This document shows positions 23,252-31,980 of a stretch of 64,000 bases of DNA, piece after piece; the first letter of the stretch is position 1; the number at the start of each line of letters is the position of its first letter. This stretch comes from CAVSMC01 sp963798655 (GTDB taxonomy: Bacteria > Pseudomonadota > Gammaproteobacteria > Burkholderiales > Casimicrobiaceae). The notes beneath the pieces were generated by a model. It was not told the DNA's origin, searched no databases, and saw nothing but the letters and a program-made list of their open reading frames with translations. The translations under genes were made by a program, and so were the position numbers. The stretch spans positions 62,001-126,000 of the forward strand of contig CAWCUH010000023.1 in the NCBI GenBank assembly GCA_963798655.1, given 5' to 3'.

Positions 23252-24853
23252 ATGAGCACGCCGACTTACGGCCCGGGCATCGAGATTGCCGGCCGCCTCA
23301 GCCCCGAGTACGCCGAGATTCTCACGCCGGAAGCGGTAGCGTTCGCTGCGAGTCTGCAGCGCGCGTTCGGCGCCCGCCGAGCCGAGCTTCTCGCGCGCCG
23401 TGCGGTACGGCAGGCCGAGTTCGATGCAGGAAAGCTGCCGGACTTCCTGCCGGAAACGCGTTCGATCCGCGAGGGCTCGTGGACGTGCGCGCCCACGCCG
23501 CCCGACATCCAGGATCGGCGCGTCGAGATCACCGGCCCCGTCGACCGCAAGATGATCATCAACGCGCTCAATTCGGGCGCGAGCGTGTTCATGGCCGACT
23601 TCGAGGACGCGAACACGCCGAAATGGGACAACAACATCCAGGGACAGCTCAATCTGCGCGACGCCATCCGTCGCCGCATCGATTACGTGTCGCCGGAGGG
23701 CAAGGCGTACCGACTCGATGCGAAGATCGCGACGCTGTTCATACGTCCGCGCGGCTGGCATCTGCCCGAGAAGCACGTGCGCGTCGACGGCGAGCCGATG
23801 TCCGGCGGCATCTTCGACTTTGCGCTCTACTTCTTCCACAACGCGAAGGAGCTGGTCGCGCGGGGCAGCGGCCCGTACTTCTATCTTCCGAAGCTCGAGA
23901 GCCACCTCGAGGCGCGGCTGTGGAACGACATCTTCGTCGCCGCGCAGGACGCGCTCGGCATGCCGCGCGGCACGATCAAGGCGACGGTTCTGATCGAGAC
24001 GATCGTCGCCGCCTTCGAGATGGACGAGATCCTCCACGAGTTGCGTGAGCATTCCGCGGGGCTCAATGCGGGCCGCTGGGACTACATATTCTCCTGCATC
24101 AAGAAATTCCGCAGCAACCGTGATTTCTGCCTCGCCGACCGCGCGCTGGTGACGATGACCACGCATTTCCTGAGGAGTTACGCGGAGCTGCTGATCAAGA
24201 CGTGCCACCGGCGCAACATCCATGCGATGGGCGGGATGGCCGCGCAGATTCCGGTGAAGAACGACGAAGCGGCCAACGCCGAGGCGTTCGCCAAGGTGAA
24301 GGCGGACAAGGAGCGCGAAGCGACGTACGGCCACGACGGCACGTGGGTCGCGCATCCGGCGCTGGTTCCCGTCGCGAAGGACGCGTTCGACCGGCTGATG
24401 CCGGCGGCGAACCAGATCGCGACGAAAAAGCGCGACGACGTTCGCGTGAGCGCGGCCGACCTGCTGACATTCGAGCCCGAGGCGCCGATCACCGAATCGG
24501 GGCTGCGCCTCAACATCAACGTCGCGACGCAGTACATCGGGGCGTGGCTCGCCGGGCAGGGCGCGGTGCCGATCTTCAACCTGATGGAAGACGCGGCGAC
24601 CGCGGAGATCTCGCGCTCGCAGGTGTGGCAGTGGATCCGTTCGCCGAAAGGCAAGCTCGACGACGGGCGCAAGGTGACCAAGGAGATGGTCGCCGCGATG
24701 ATCCCGCAGGAGCTTGCAAAGGTCCGCGACCTGCTGGGATCGGCGTTCGCCGCCGGCAAGTACGAGGACGCGGCGGCGATCGTGAGCGAGCTCGTGCAGA
24801 GCGACGCGTTCGTCGAGTTCCTGACGCTTCCGGCGTACCAGCGCATCGACTGA
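23252..24853 (+). CDS. aceB: Malate synthase A
   Basis: The 533-aa enzyme condenses glyoxylate and acetyl-CoA to malate in the glyoxylate bypass, letting the cell grow on acetate-yielding substrates. Seen motifs are FMADFEDANTPKWDNNIQGQ (around residues 110-128), LFIRPRGWHLPEKHV with the catalytic arginine, ETIVAAFEMDEILHELREH, the glyoxylate/Mg region GRWDYIFSCIKK, and NLMEDAATAEISRSQVWQW. Length matches the A isoform rather than the longer G form. The gene has its own upstream region. It would be useful for carbon from acetyl-CoA formed by the 3-hydroxybutyryl-CoA route, though it is a general gene. Confidence 0.96.
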   Translation: MSTPTYGPGIEIAGRLSPEYAEILTPEAVAFAASLQRAFGARRAELLARRAVRQAEFDAGKLPDFLPETRSIREGSWTCAPTPPDIQDRRVEITGPVDRKMIINALNSGASVFMADFEDANTPKWDNNIQGQLNLRDAIRRRIDYVSPEGKAYRLDAKIATLFIRPRGWHLPEKHVRVDGEPMSGGIFDFALYFFHNAKELVARGSGPYFYLPKLESHLEARLWNDIFVAAQDALGMPRGTIKATVLIETIVAAFEMDEILHELREHSAGLNAGRWDYIFSCIKKFRSNRDFCLADRALVTMTTHFLRSYAELLIKTCHRRNIHAMGGMAAQIPVKNDEAANAEAFAKVKADKEREATYGHDGTWVAHPALVPVAKDAFDRLMPAANQIATKKRDDVRVSAADLLTFEPEAPITESGLRLNINVATQYIGAWLAGQGAVPIFNLMEDAATAEISRSQVWQWIRSPKGKLDDGRKVTKEMVAAMIPQELAKVRDLLGSAFAAGKYEDAAAIVSELVQSDAFVEFLTLPAYQRID

Positions 24854-24960
24854 CGTGGCCTGAGGCGCGGCGCGCGCGTGGTCTGCCACGGCGCGTCAGC
24901 GATGTAGCGACCCCGTGACGGCGCGCGAGCGGATGGTACAGTCGTCCGTCACGGTGCGGG

Positions 24961-26703
24961 ATGGAAGGTATCGCGCAAATACTGCTCGTCGGCGGCGCGC
25001 TGATGTTCGGCGCGATCCTCGTCGGCGCGCTCTCGCAGCGGCTCGGCGTTCCCGTGCTCCTGGTGTTCCTCGTCGCCGGCATGGTTGCGGGAGAGGACGG
25101 GCCGGGACGCATCGAATTCGACGACAGCGAGCTCGCGCTGCTCGTCGGCAATCTTTCGCTCGCGCTGATCCTGCTCGACGGAGGTGTGCGCACGCGACGG
25201 TCGACGTTTCGCATCGCGCTCGCGCCCGGTACGGTGCTCGCGACGCTCGGCGTACTCGTAACGGCCGTGCTGACCGGCATCGTCGCGCGCTTCGCGTTCG
25301 ACGTTGGATGGCCGGTGGCACTGCTGCTCGGCGCCGTCGTCGGATCGACCGATGCCGCCGCGGTATTCGCGATGTTGAAGGCGGGCGGCACCCGGCTGTC
25401 CGATCGCGTCGCGCATACGCTCGAGATCGAATCCGGCATCAACGATCCGATGGCCGCATTGCTGACGATGCTGCTCGTCGGCTATCTCGCGCTGCCAGGC
25501 GAGACGACGCCGCTCGCCGTCGCGACGCAGATCGTGCGACAGTTCGGCTTCGGCGCGGTGCTCGGCATCGCGCTCGGCTGGGTCATCGATCGCGCGCTCG
25601 GCGCGGTGCACCTCGATGACGGTCTGCGTGCGCTGATGCTGTGCGCTGGCGGCGTCGCCGTATTCGGCGCGACAGCGGCCGTCGGCGGCAGTGGCTTTCT
25701 CGCCGTGTATATCGCCGGCGTCGTCGTCGGCAACGGCCGCGGGCGCACGACCGCGGGTCTCTATCAGGCGCTCGACGGCATGGCGTGGCTCGCGCAGTCC
25801 GCGATGTTCCTGCTGCTCGGCCTGCTGGTCGCGCCGCACCGGCTGCTGAACACCGGCGTGCCGGCTGTCGCGGTCGCCGCGGCGCTGATGCTCGTCGCGC
25901 GGCCCGTGGCCGTCGCGCTCTCGCTCTTGCCGTTCCGCTTCTCGCTGCGCGAAATCACGTTCGTGTCGTGGGTCGGCTTGCGCGGCGCGGTGCCGATCGT
26001 GCTTGCGCTCTTTCCGCTGATTGCCGGAGTCGAGCAGGCGCGGCTGGTGTTCGACGTGGCGTTCGTCGTCGTGCTGACGTCGCTGCTGTTCCAGGGCACG
26101 ACGGTAGGAAAGCTCGCGCGGCTGCTCCGCGTCACCCTCGCGCCGCGTGGCAGCGAGCTCGCGCGCGCGCCGATCGAGGATCCGGCAACGTCGTATGAGC
26201 TCGTGCAATACCGGCTCGGTCCGACGTCGCTGCTGGAAGGCGTGGCGGCGAGCGCCGTCGAGCTGCCCGCGAGCGCAGTGCTGCTTCTCGTCGTGCGAAA
26301 CGGCAAGCCGCTCGCGTCGCTCGGCGATGCGGCGCTCGCCGCCGGCGACGTTGTCGTGCTTGCGGCGCCCGACGAGACGACCGCGCGGCTCGCGCAGCTT
26401 TTTCGTGACGATCGGGCTCGCTCGCAGGACGACGTCGGGGGCGAGCTCCCGCTCGACGGCACGGCGCGGTTCGCCGACATCGCGGCGCTCTACGGCATCG
26501 CGCCGCTGCCCGCGGACCTCGAGCGCGCGACGCTGGACGAAGCGATACGGCGAACGCTTGGGTTCACTGCGGTCGAAGGAGACAGGGCCGTCATCGGCGG
26601 TGTCGGCTTCGTCGTTCGCGAAACGCGGGGCGCGCACGTCGTCACCGCTGCGATCCTGCTCGGCCGGCGCTCGTCGCGAGCGTCGGGAGCGAGCATGCGA
26701 TGA
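24961..26703 (+). CDS. CPA1-type potassium/proton antiporter with C-terminal RCK_C domain
   Basis: The 580-aa membrane protein has about 12 hydrophobic segments up to residue 390. It contains family elements such as PVLLVFLVAGMVAGEDGPG, ALILLDGGVRTR, GAVVGSTDAAAVFAML (ion-binding aspartate region, about residues 120-136) and LEIESGINDPMAALLT. These are followed by a cytosolic TrkA-C/RCK_C region (about residues 410-480, with ELPASAVLLLVVRNGKPL) and a further CvrA-like tail. It is of the NhaP2/CvrA kind, which exchanges K+ or Na+ for protons. It stands alone between malate synthase and the rubrerythrin operon. Confidence 0.88.
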   Translation: MEGIAQILLVGGALMFGAILVGALSQRLGVPVLLVFLVAGMVAGEDGPGRIEFDDSELALLVGNLSLALILLDGGVRTRRSTFRIALAPGTVLATLGVLVTAVLTGIVARFAFDVGWPVALLLGAVVGSTDAAAVFAMLKAGGTRLSDRVAHTLEIESGINDPMAALLTMLLVGYLALPGETTPLAVATQIVRQFGFGAVLGIALGWVIDRALGAVHLDDGLRALMLCAGGVAVFGATAAVGGSGFLAVYIAGVVVGNGRGRTTAGLYQALDGMAWLAQSAMFLLLGLLVAPHRLLNTGVPAVAVAAALMLVARPVAVALSLLPFRFSLREITFVSWVGLRGAVPIVLALFPLIAGVEQARLVFDVAFVVVLTSLLFQGTTVGKLARLLRVTLAPRGSELARAPIEDPATSYELVQYRLGPTSLLEGVAASAVELPASAVLLLVVRNGKPLASLGDAALAAGDVVVLAAPDETTARLAQLFRDDRARSQDDVGGELPLDGTARFADIAALYGIAPLPADLERATLDEAIRRTLGFTAVEGDRAVIGGVGFVVRETRGAHVVTAAILLGRRSSRASGASMR

Positions 26704-26751
26704 ATCGCCGCAGCATTAACTGAGGTTATCGAACGCATTTTCACAATTAAT

Positions 26752-26780
26752 TTGACGAATACATACGACGCTCGCAGAAT
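26752..26780 (+). promoter_or_regulatory. Candidate promoter of the rubrerythrin operon
   Basis: TTGACG (26752-26757) and CAGAAT (26775-26780) are 17 bases apart in a conspicuously AT-rich stretch of 146 bases. A stress regulator site may be included, but I could not identify one. Confidence 0.45.
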
Positions 26781-26849
26781 AATTGTCGAGCATGCGAGTC
26801 GCCACGAATGCGATGCGCAAGCCGACGCCCTTGTCCAAGGAGAGCACCG

Positions 26850-27272
26850 ATGAAGACATTGCAAGGCACCCGGACTCACGACAACCTGAAGGCGGCCTTC
26901 GCCGGCGAATCGCAGGCGAATCGGCGCTATCTGTATTTCGCGAACAAAGCCGACGTCGAAGGACAGAACGACGTCTCCGCGCTGTTTCGCTCGACCGCCG
27001 AAGGCGAGACCGGCCATGCGCACGGGCATCTCGACTATCTCGCGCAAGTCGGCGATCCAGCCACGGATCTGCCCATCGGCTCGAGCCGGCTCAACCTGAA
27101 GGCAGCCGTCGCCGGTGAAACGCACGAGTACACCGACATGTATCCCGGAATGGCTCGCGCCGCGCGCGACGAAGGCTTCGACGAGATCGCCGACTGGTTC
27201 GAGACGCTCGCAAAGGCAGAGCGGTCGCACGCGAACCGGTTCCAGCGCGCGCTCGACGCGCTCGCCGACTGA
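26850..27272 (+). CDS. Rubrerythrin-type di-iron protein lacking a rubredoxin domain
   Basis: The 140-aa product is a ferritin-like four-helix bundle. The expected di-iron ligands are visible: Glu20 in GESQANRRY, Glu53 and His56 in EGETGHAH, Glu90 and Glu93 in GETHEY, and Glu124 with His127 in KAERSHANRF. The C-terminal rubredoxin with CxxC pairs found in classical rubrerythrins is absent, so electrons must come from another carrier. The iron-sulfur protein encoded next is a natural candidate. The family usually reduces hydrogen peroxide. The start at 26850 follows AGGAGAG. Confidence 0.88.
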   Translation: MKTLQGTRTHDNLKAAFAGESQANRRYLYFANKADVEGQNDVSALFRSTAEGETGHAHGHLDYLAQVGDPATDLPIGSSRLNLKAAVAGETHEYTDMYPGMARAARDEGFDEIADWFETLAKAERSHANRFQRALDALAD

Positions 27273-27383
27273 TCGCCAGCGCACCGCGGTCGGGCGGCGC
27301 TCCGTTCGGCCGGCGGTGATCCGGGTCGCACAACTTCAACCGACGCGCGGCGTCGTAACGACGCTCGCCTGCAGCATCCGCCC

Positions 27384-28727
27384 ATGACCACCCGCGAAGG
27401 CAGTCTCGAAGCGCCGACACGGCACGCGCTCGACTGGCGCAATCCCGAGTTCTACGATCTTGACGCGCTCGAGAAGGAGATGGAGCGCGTCTTCGACATC
27501 TGCCACGGATGCCGCCGCTGCGTAAGCCTTTGCGCGTCGTTCCCGACACTGTTCGACCTGGTCGACGAGAGCAAGACGGGCGAGGTCGATGCCGTCGCGA
27601 AGTCCGACTACTGGAAAGTCGTCGACCAGTGCTACCTGTGCGACCTCTGCTACATGACGAAGTGTCCGTACGTTCCGCCGCATCCGTGGAACGTCGACTT
27701 TCCTCACCTGATGCTGCGCGGCAAGGCGTACACGTTTCGCACCGAAGGCGCGCGCTTTCGCGACCGGATGCTGTCGAGCACCGATCGAATGGGGCGGCTC
27801 GCCGCGATTCCGGTGATCGCGCAGACGGTGAACAAGGTGAACGCCATGCCGGTCGCGCGCAAGGCCATGCAGAAGCTGCTCGGCGTCGCGGCGGACGCGA
27901 ACCTGCCGCCGTACGCAAGCACGACGTTTCGCCGCGCGGCGACGTCGTCGCTCGCATGGCCGGTGCGCGACGGTGCGCGCACGCCGGGCAAGGTCGCGAT
28001 CTTCGCCACGTGCTACGTCAACTACAACGATCCCGGCATCGGTCACGATCTGCTCGCGCTGCTCGCGCACAACGAGATCGCGTACAGGCTCGTCGCGCAG
28101 GAAGTCTGCTGCGGGATGCCGAAGCTCGAGCTCGGCGACTTCGAAAGCGTCGAGCGATTCAAGAACGTCAATATCCCGGCGCTTGCGCCGCTCGCGGCCG
28201 ACGGCTACGCGATCCTGACGCCGGTACCGTCGTGCACATTGATGTTCAAGCACGAGCTGCCGCTGATATTCCCCGAGGACGCCGACGTGAAGCGCGTGTC
28301 GGATGCGATGTTCGATCCGTTCGAGTACTTCGTGCTGCGCGACAAGGACGGGCTGCTGAAGAAGGATTTCGTGCGGCCGCTCGGCAACGTGAGCTACCAG
28401 ATCCCGTGCCACCAGCGCGTGCAGAACATCGGCCAGCGCACGCGCGAGGCGCTGCAGGGGGTGCCGGGCACGACGGTTCGCACGATCGAGCGTTGCGCCG
28501 GACACGACGGCACCTACGGCGTGAAGCGCGAGTTCTACGCGAACTCGATGAAGATCGGCCGCCCGGTGTTCCGCCAGATGGCGGAGCCCAGGCCCGACTA
28601 CATAAGCTCCGACTGCCCGATCGCCGGGCGGCGGATCGAGCACGCGATCGGCCAGGGCGGCGAAGCACCTCCCCGGCGCGCGCATCCGCTGACGCTTCTG
28701 CGCATCGCGTACGGCATCGAGGAATGA
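27384..28727 (+). CDS. (Fe-S)-binding oxidoreductase, GlpC/HdrD-like
   Basis: The 447-aa protein carries two 4Fe-4S ferredoxin motifs near the N-terminus (Cys40, 43, 46, 50 and Cys83, 86, 89, 94). Two cysteine-rich CCG-type domains follow, marked by CYVNYN...CCGMP (about residues 212-248) and CHQR...CAGHDG (about 342-375), with another cysteine in SSDCP. This is the architecture of GlpC/heterodisulfide-reductase D subunits, which hand electrons to partner proteins. It sits between rubrerythrin and DUF3501, a combination I recall from several Proteobacteria, and likely feeds the di-iron protein. The acceptor is inferred. Confidence 0.85.
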   Translation: MTTREGSLEAPTRHALDWRNPEFYDLDALEKEMERVFDICHGCRRCVSLCASFPTLFDLVDESKTGEVDAVAKSDYWKVVDQCYLCDLCYMTKCPYVPPHPWNVDFPHLMLRGKAYTFRTEGARFRDRMLSSTDRMGRLAAIPVIAQTVNKVNAMPVARKAMQKLLGVAADANLPPYASTTFRRAATSSLAWPVRDGARTPGKVAIFATCYVNYNDPGIGHDLLALLAHNEIAYRLVAQEVCCGMPKLELGDFESVERFKNVNIPALAPLAADGYAILTPVPSCTLMFKHELPLIFPEDADVKRVSDAMFDPFEYFVLRDKDGLLKKDFVRPLGNVSYQIPCHQRVQNIGQRTREALQGVPGTTVRTIERCAGHDGTYGVKREFYANSMKIGRPVFRQMAEPRPDYISSDCPIAGRRIEHAIGQGGEAPPRRAHPLTLLRIAYGIEE

Positions 28728-28741
28728 CAGGCGAGTCGACC

Positions 28742-29347
28742 ATGAACACGACAACGGGCAACGCACGCATCACGCGCGATTCGCTGATGACGCTCGAGGC
28801 GTACGCGAAGGCACGGCCGGAATTCCGCGCACGCGTGCTCGAGCACAAGAAGCCGCGCAGCGTGCGCCTCGGCGAGCACGTGACGCTGATCTTCGAGGAC
28901 GAGCTCACGATCCGCTACCAGATCCAGGAAATGCTGCGCATCGAGAAGACGTTCGACGAGACCGGCATCCAGGACGAGCTCGACGCGTACAACCCGCTCG
29001 TACCCGACGGCACCAACCTCAAGGCGACGATGCAGATCGAGTACGACGACGCGGACGAGCGCAGGCAGGCGCTCGCGCGGCTCAAGGGCATCGAGGATCG
29101 CGTGTACGTGCAGGTACACGGCGGCCATCCTCGGGTTTACGCGATCGCCGACGAGGACCTCGAGCGCGAGACGGCGGAGAAGACGTCCGCCGTGCACTTC
29201 CTTCGCTTCGAGCTCACGCGTCCGATGATCGACGACGTCAAGCGCGGCGCGAACTTCACCGTCGGGGTCGATCACCCGCAGTACACGGCGACGCTGGGCG
29301 AGCTCGAACCGGCAACCCGCGAAGCGCTCGCCGGCGATCTCGGCTAG
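28742..29347 (+). CDS. DUF3501 family protein
   Basis: The 201-aa soluble product matches DUF3501 in its ITRDSLMTLEAYAKARPEFRARVLEHKKPRSVRLGEH-type start, and later FEDELTIRYQIQEMLRIEKTF and LIPDGTNLKATMQIEYDD-like segments (split around residues 45-110). No catalytic motif is evident. It always seems to follow a rubrerythrin/Fe-S protein pair, so a role in that peroxide- or redox-related unit is inferred. An ATG at 28724 that overlaps the previous stop (ATGA) would add six residues; 28742 has the better-spaced ribosome binding site. It converges on a GNAT gene with a 4-base overlap of the ends. Confidence 0.83.
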   Translation: MNTTTGNARITRDSLMTLEAYAKARPEFRARVLEHKKPRSVRLGEHVTLIFEDELTIRYQIQEMLRIEKTFDETGIQDELDAYNPLVPDGTNLKATMQIEYDDADERRQALARLKGIEDRVYVQVHGGHPRVYAIADEDLERETAEKTSAVHFLRFELTRPMIDDVKRGANFTVGVDHPQYTATLGELEPATREALAGDLG

Positions 29348-29895
29348 CGGCTGCCCGGCCGCTTCAGCCGATAGCGATAATCGATCGACGGCTCGCCGCG
29401 GAACATCGTCGCGAGCTGGTGGCGGCGGCGCACGAAGCCGAGCGATTCGACCAGGCAGCGAGACGGCACGTTGCGGTAATCCATGTCGGCGCGCACCTCG
29501 CGTGCATCGTAGGCGCGCCACAGGTGCTCGATCACCGCGCGGCACGCCTCGCGCGCGATCCCGTGCCGCATGTGCTGGGTGAACACGTAGTAGGCGAGGA
29601 ACACGATGCGGTCGGGACGTACCGTTGCCTCCACCAGGCCGACGTACGCGTCGTCCTTGCGCCGCACCGCCCAGTTGAGCCACAGCTGCCCGGTCGGAGC
29701 GTACGGGTCCGAGATCCGCGCGAAGCGCTGGCGAAGGTCTTCGACATCGGCCGGCGGCAGCACGTCGATCCAGCGATAGAGCTCCGTATCGGCGAAGCCT
29801 TCGAACATCGCGTCGGCGTGCGCCGGCGTCAGCGGCTCGAGCACGAGCCGCTCGGTCGTGAGCGTGCCGCCAACGTAGATCAGCGGTGCTTTCAT
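29344..29895 (-). CDS. GNAT family N-acetyltransferase
   Basis: The 183-aa protein has the Acetyltransf_3 (RimJ/RimL-like) layout: an N-terminal TERLVLEPLTPAHADAMFEGFADTELYRWI-type segment, VGLVEATV in the central strand, the CoA-binding region FTQHMRHGIAREACRAV (about residues 103-119) and DYRNVPSRCLVESLGFVRR near the end. It transfers an acetyl group to an unknown amine. Its ATG overlaps the stop of the upstream truncated GNAT gene (ATGA), so the two are translationally coupled. Confidence 0.85.
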   Translation of the reverse strand: MKAPLIYVGGTLTTERLVLEPLTPAHADAMFEGFADTELYRWIDVLPPADVEDLRQRFARISDPYAPTGQLWLNWAVRRKDDAYVGLVEATVRPDRIVFLAYYVFTQHMRHGIAREACRAVIEHLWRAYDAREVRADMDYRNVPSRCLVESLGFVRRRHQLATMFRGEPSIDYRYRLKRPGSR

Positions 29896-30230
29896 GCTCG
29901 TCGCCGAAGCGCGCTCCAGCGCTCGCGATCGATGGCGCAGCCGACGTCGTCGGCGCCGCCGCCGTCGCGTTTCGCATGCCATCCGACCACCCCGACCGGC
30001 TCGTCGCTGTCCGGGGCGAACATCCCCCAGGTGAATTCGCCGTCCGCCGCGCGTGCCTGCGGTTGCGCGGCGATCCACGCGGCGGCGGCATCGTCCGGAT
30101 AGGGATGCGGGATGACCGCCGTCATGCAGGCGACGCGAGCATCGGCACAGTGACGCTGCACGGCCGGAGCGTCGCGCAGCGTCAGCCAGCGCAGCGTCAG
30201 CCTGCCTGCGTCGATGCGCTCCGGCAACAT
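29892..30230 (-). pseudogene. Truncated GNAT acetyltransferase (N-terminal half)
   Basis: The 112-aa ORF matches the first half of an Acetyltransf_3 protein: RLTLRWLTLRDAPAVQRHCADARVACMT, PYPDDAAAAWI and VGVVGWHAKRDG (split over residues 10-90). It stops soon after the GCAIDRERW segment, before the CoA-binding loop. Without that half it should not be an active acetyltransferase. It abuts a complete GNAT gene through an ATGA overlap. It may therefore be a remnant of a duplicated gene or a short coupled partner; I favour a broken gene. No continuation was found in other frames. Confidence 0.6.
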
Positions 30231-30263
30231 TGGAAGTTCGGCCGCAGGACGGCGTCGCCGCCG

Positions 30264-30749
30264 TCAATCCCTGAAGTTCGAGTACTGCAGCGGGACGTCG
30301 GTCACCTGCTGCTTCACCAGCGCGATCGCGCGCTGCAGATCGTCGCGCTTGGTCCCGGACACGCGCACGGCGTCGCCCTGGATCGACGCCTGCAGCTTGA
30401 GCTTGCTGTCCTTGATCATGCGCACGATCTTCTTCGCGAGCTCCGCGTCGACGCCGATCTTGAGCTTCGCCTCGCGCTTCACCTTGTTGCCGGAAACCTT
30501 CGTGATGTCACCGTAGTCGAGCGAGCGAACGTCGACGCCGCGCTTGGTGAGCTTCGCCGTCAGGATATCGGCGACCTGGCCGAGCTTGAACTCGTCGTCG
30601 GCGTAGAGCGTCAGTGCGGCGTCGGCGACCTCGACGCGCGCGTCGGACCCCTTGAAGTCGAAGCGCGTGGAGAGCTCCTTGTTGGCCTGATCGGTCGCGT
30701 TGCGCACCTCGACCTTGTTCACCTCGGACACGATGTCGAACGACGGCAT
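30264..30749 (-). CDS. yajQ: YajQ family cyclic di-GMP-binding protein (UPF0234)
   Basis: The 161-aa protein begins MPSFDIVSEVNKVEVRNATDQ and ends with the family tail QVTDVPLQYSNFRD, with two repeated alpha/beta modules (TRFDFKGSDA..., and IGVDAELAKKIVRMIKDSKLKLQASIQGD in the second half). YajQ proteins bind nucleotides, and some sense cyclic di-GMP and act with transcription factors. The start was set at 30749, where family similarity begins. A diguanylate cyclase gene lies elsewhere in this window. It is leftward, with the GNAT genes after it. Confidence 0.94.
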   Translation of the reverse strand: MPSFDIVSEVNKVEVRNATDQANKELSTRFDFKGSDARVEVADAALTLYADDEFKLGQVADILTAKLTKRGVDVRSLDYGDITKVSGNKVKREAKLKIGVDAELAKKIVRMIKDSKLKLQASIQGDAVRVSGTKRDDLQRAIALVKQQVTDVPLQYSNFRD

Positions 30750-30988
30750 GAGCGCTTTCGATTGGCGAAGATCGCGGCCGAGGCTAGCATGTCGGCGGGC
30801 GCCGTTGCAAACCGGTGCGCCGCGCATCGCGTCGGTGCAGCGCCGGTGCGCGGACCGGCGGTTGCGCCGCTGCGCCGTCAGCCGGAGTCGACGCCCGCTG
30901 TAGGCCGCCCGCCACTTGCACGATTGCGGCAAGGCTTGGCATGGTTAGTGCTGTCCATCGCATACGCAGCTGCTACACGGGGTGGACG

Positions 30989-31957
30989 ATGACGACTTCG
31001 CAGCCGATCATTCCATTAGCCGATCTTCAGCCGATCTACTCGGTCGCGGAGGTCGATCGCGCGCTCGAGGATGGTGCGACGCAGCGAAACGAGGGACTCA
31101 AGGGCTGGTACCAGCGGATGCGCGACCTCGGTGGATCGCGCTACATCATCAAGCCTTCATCGGTTGCCGCGGTCGACGCGCTGTACGACGCGTCGCCGAA
31201 CTTCACCGGCGTGATCGACGATGTAAAAAAGTTTATCGCGCTCGCGATTTCCGGTAACGAGGCCGTCCAATTCACGCCGATCCTGCTGCTCGGCGAGCCC
31301 GGCCTCGGCAAGACGTATTTCGCCAAGCGCCTTGCGAGTGCGCTCGCAACCGGCTTCGAGTTCGTGTCGATGAGCTCGCTCACCGCGGGCTGGGTACTGA
31401 CGGGCGCTTCCGCGCAATGGCACAACGCGCGGCCAGGCAAGGTCGCGCAATCGCTGATCGAGGGCGAATACGCGAATCCGGTCGTCGTGCTGGACGAAGT
31501 CGACAAGGCGGGTGGCGACCACCGCTACGATCCGATGGGCGCGCTCTACACGCTGCTCGAGCGCGATACCGCGGTCCACTTCAAGGACGAGTTCATCGAC
31601 GTCGACATGGACGCGTCGCACATCCTGTGGGTCGCCACGGCGAACGACGAGACGGTGCTGCCGGACCCGATCCTCAACCGGATGAACGTCTACGCGATCG
31701 AGCGTCCGGACGGCGACGGCGCGCGCCGCATCGCGCTCGCCGTCTACCGCGAGATCCTCGATCAGCACAACTGGCGGTTCCCGAGCGAGCCCACGGAGTC
31801 CGTCGTCGAGCGCCTCGCCGCGTTGCCGCCGCGCGACATGCGCAAGCTGCTGCTCGACGCGTTCGGCACGGCACGTCTCGCCGGTCGCGACCACCTGCTG
31901 CCCGAGGACATCGACTCGAGCAAGCTCTGCGGCCGTCGCGCGCGCGTCGGTTTCTAG
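30989..31957 (+). CDS. AAA family ATPase
   Basis: The 322-aa cytoplasmic protein carries one AAA+ module: Walker A LLGEPGLGKTYFAK (about residues 100-113), Walker B VVVLDEVDKAG (about 167-177), a sensor-1 VATANDETVLPDP, an arginine-finger region LNRMNVY and a C-terminal lid with ALPPRDMRKLLLDAF. Walker B and lid resemble the Lon protease ATPase, but no protease domain follows. Function unknown; Lon-like unfoldase or remodelling activity is a guess. The ATG at 30989 starts where the fold begins; an open frame of 58 further codons upstream is not supported. It converges on the TPR gene, and a 12-base palindrome lies at its end. Confidence 0.8.
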   Translation: MTTSQPIIPLADLQPIYSVAEVDRALEDGATQRNEGLKGWYQRMRDLGGSRYIIKPSSVAAVDALYDASPNFTGVIDDVKKFIALAISGNEAVQFTPILLLGEPGLGKTYFAKRLASALATGFEFVSMSSLTAGWVLTGASAQWHNARPGKVAQSLIEGEYANPVVVLDEVDKAGGDHRYDPMGALYTLLERDTAVHFKDEFIDVDMDASHILWVATANDETVLPDPILNRMNVYAIERPDGDGARRIALAVYREILDQHNWRFPSEPTESVVERLAALPPRDMRKLLLDAFGTARLAGRDHLLPEDIDSSKLCGRRARVGF

Positions 31958-31966
31958 AACCCGGGT
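31955..31966. terminator. Palindrome at the convergence of the AAA and TPR genes
   Basis: GAACCCGGGTTC is a perfect 12-base palindrome starting in the stop codon of the AAA gene. It might act in both directions as a weak terminator; no T-run is seen. Confidence 0.25.
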
Positions 31967-31980
31967 TCCAGACGTTTGCG

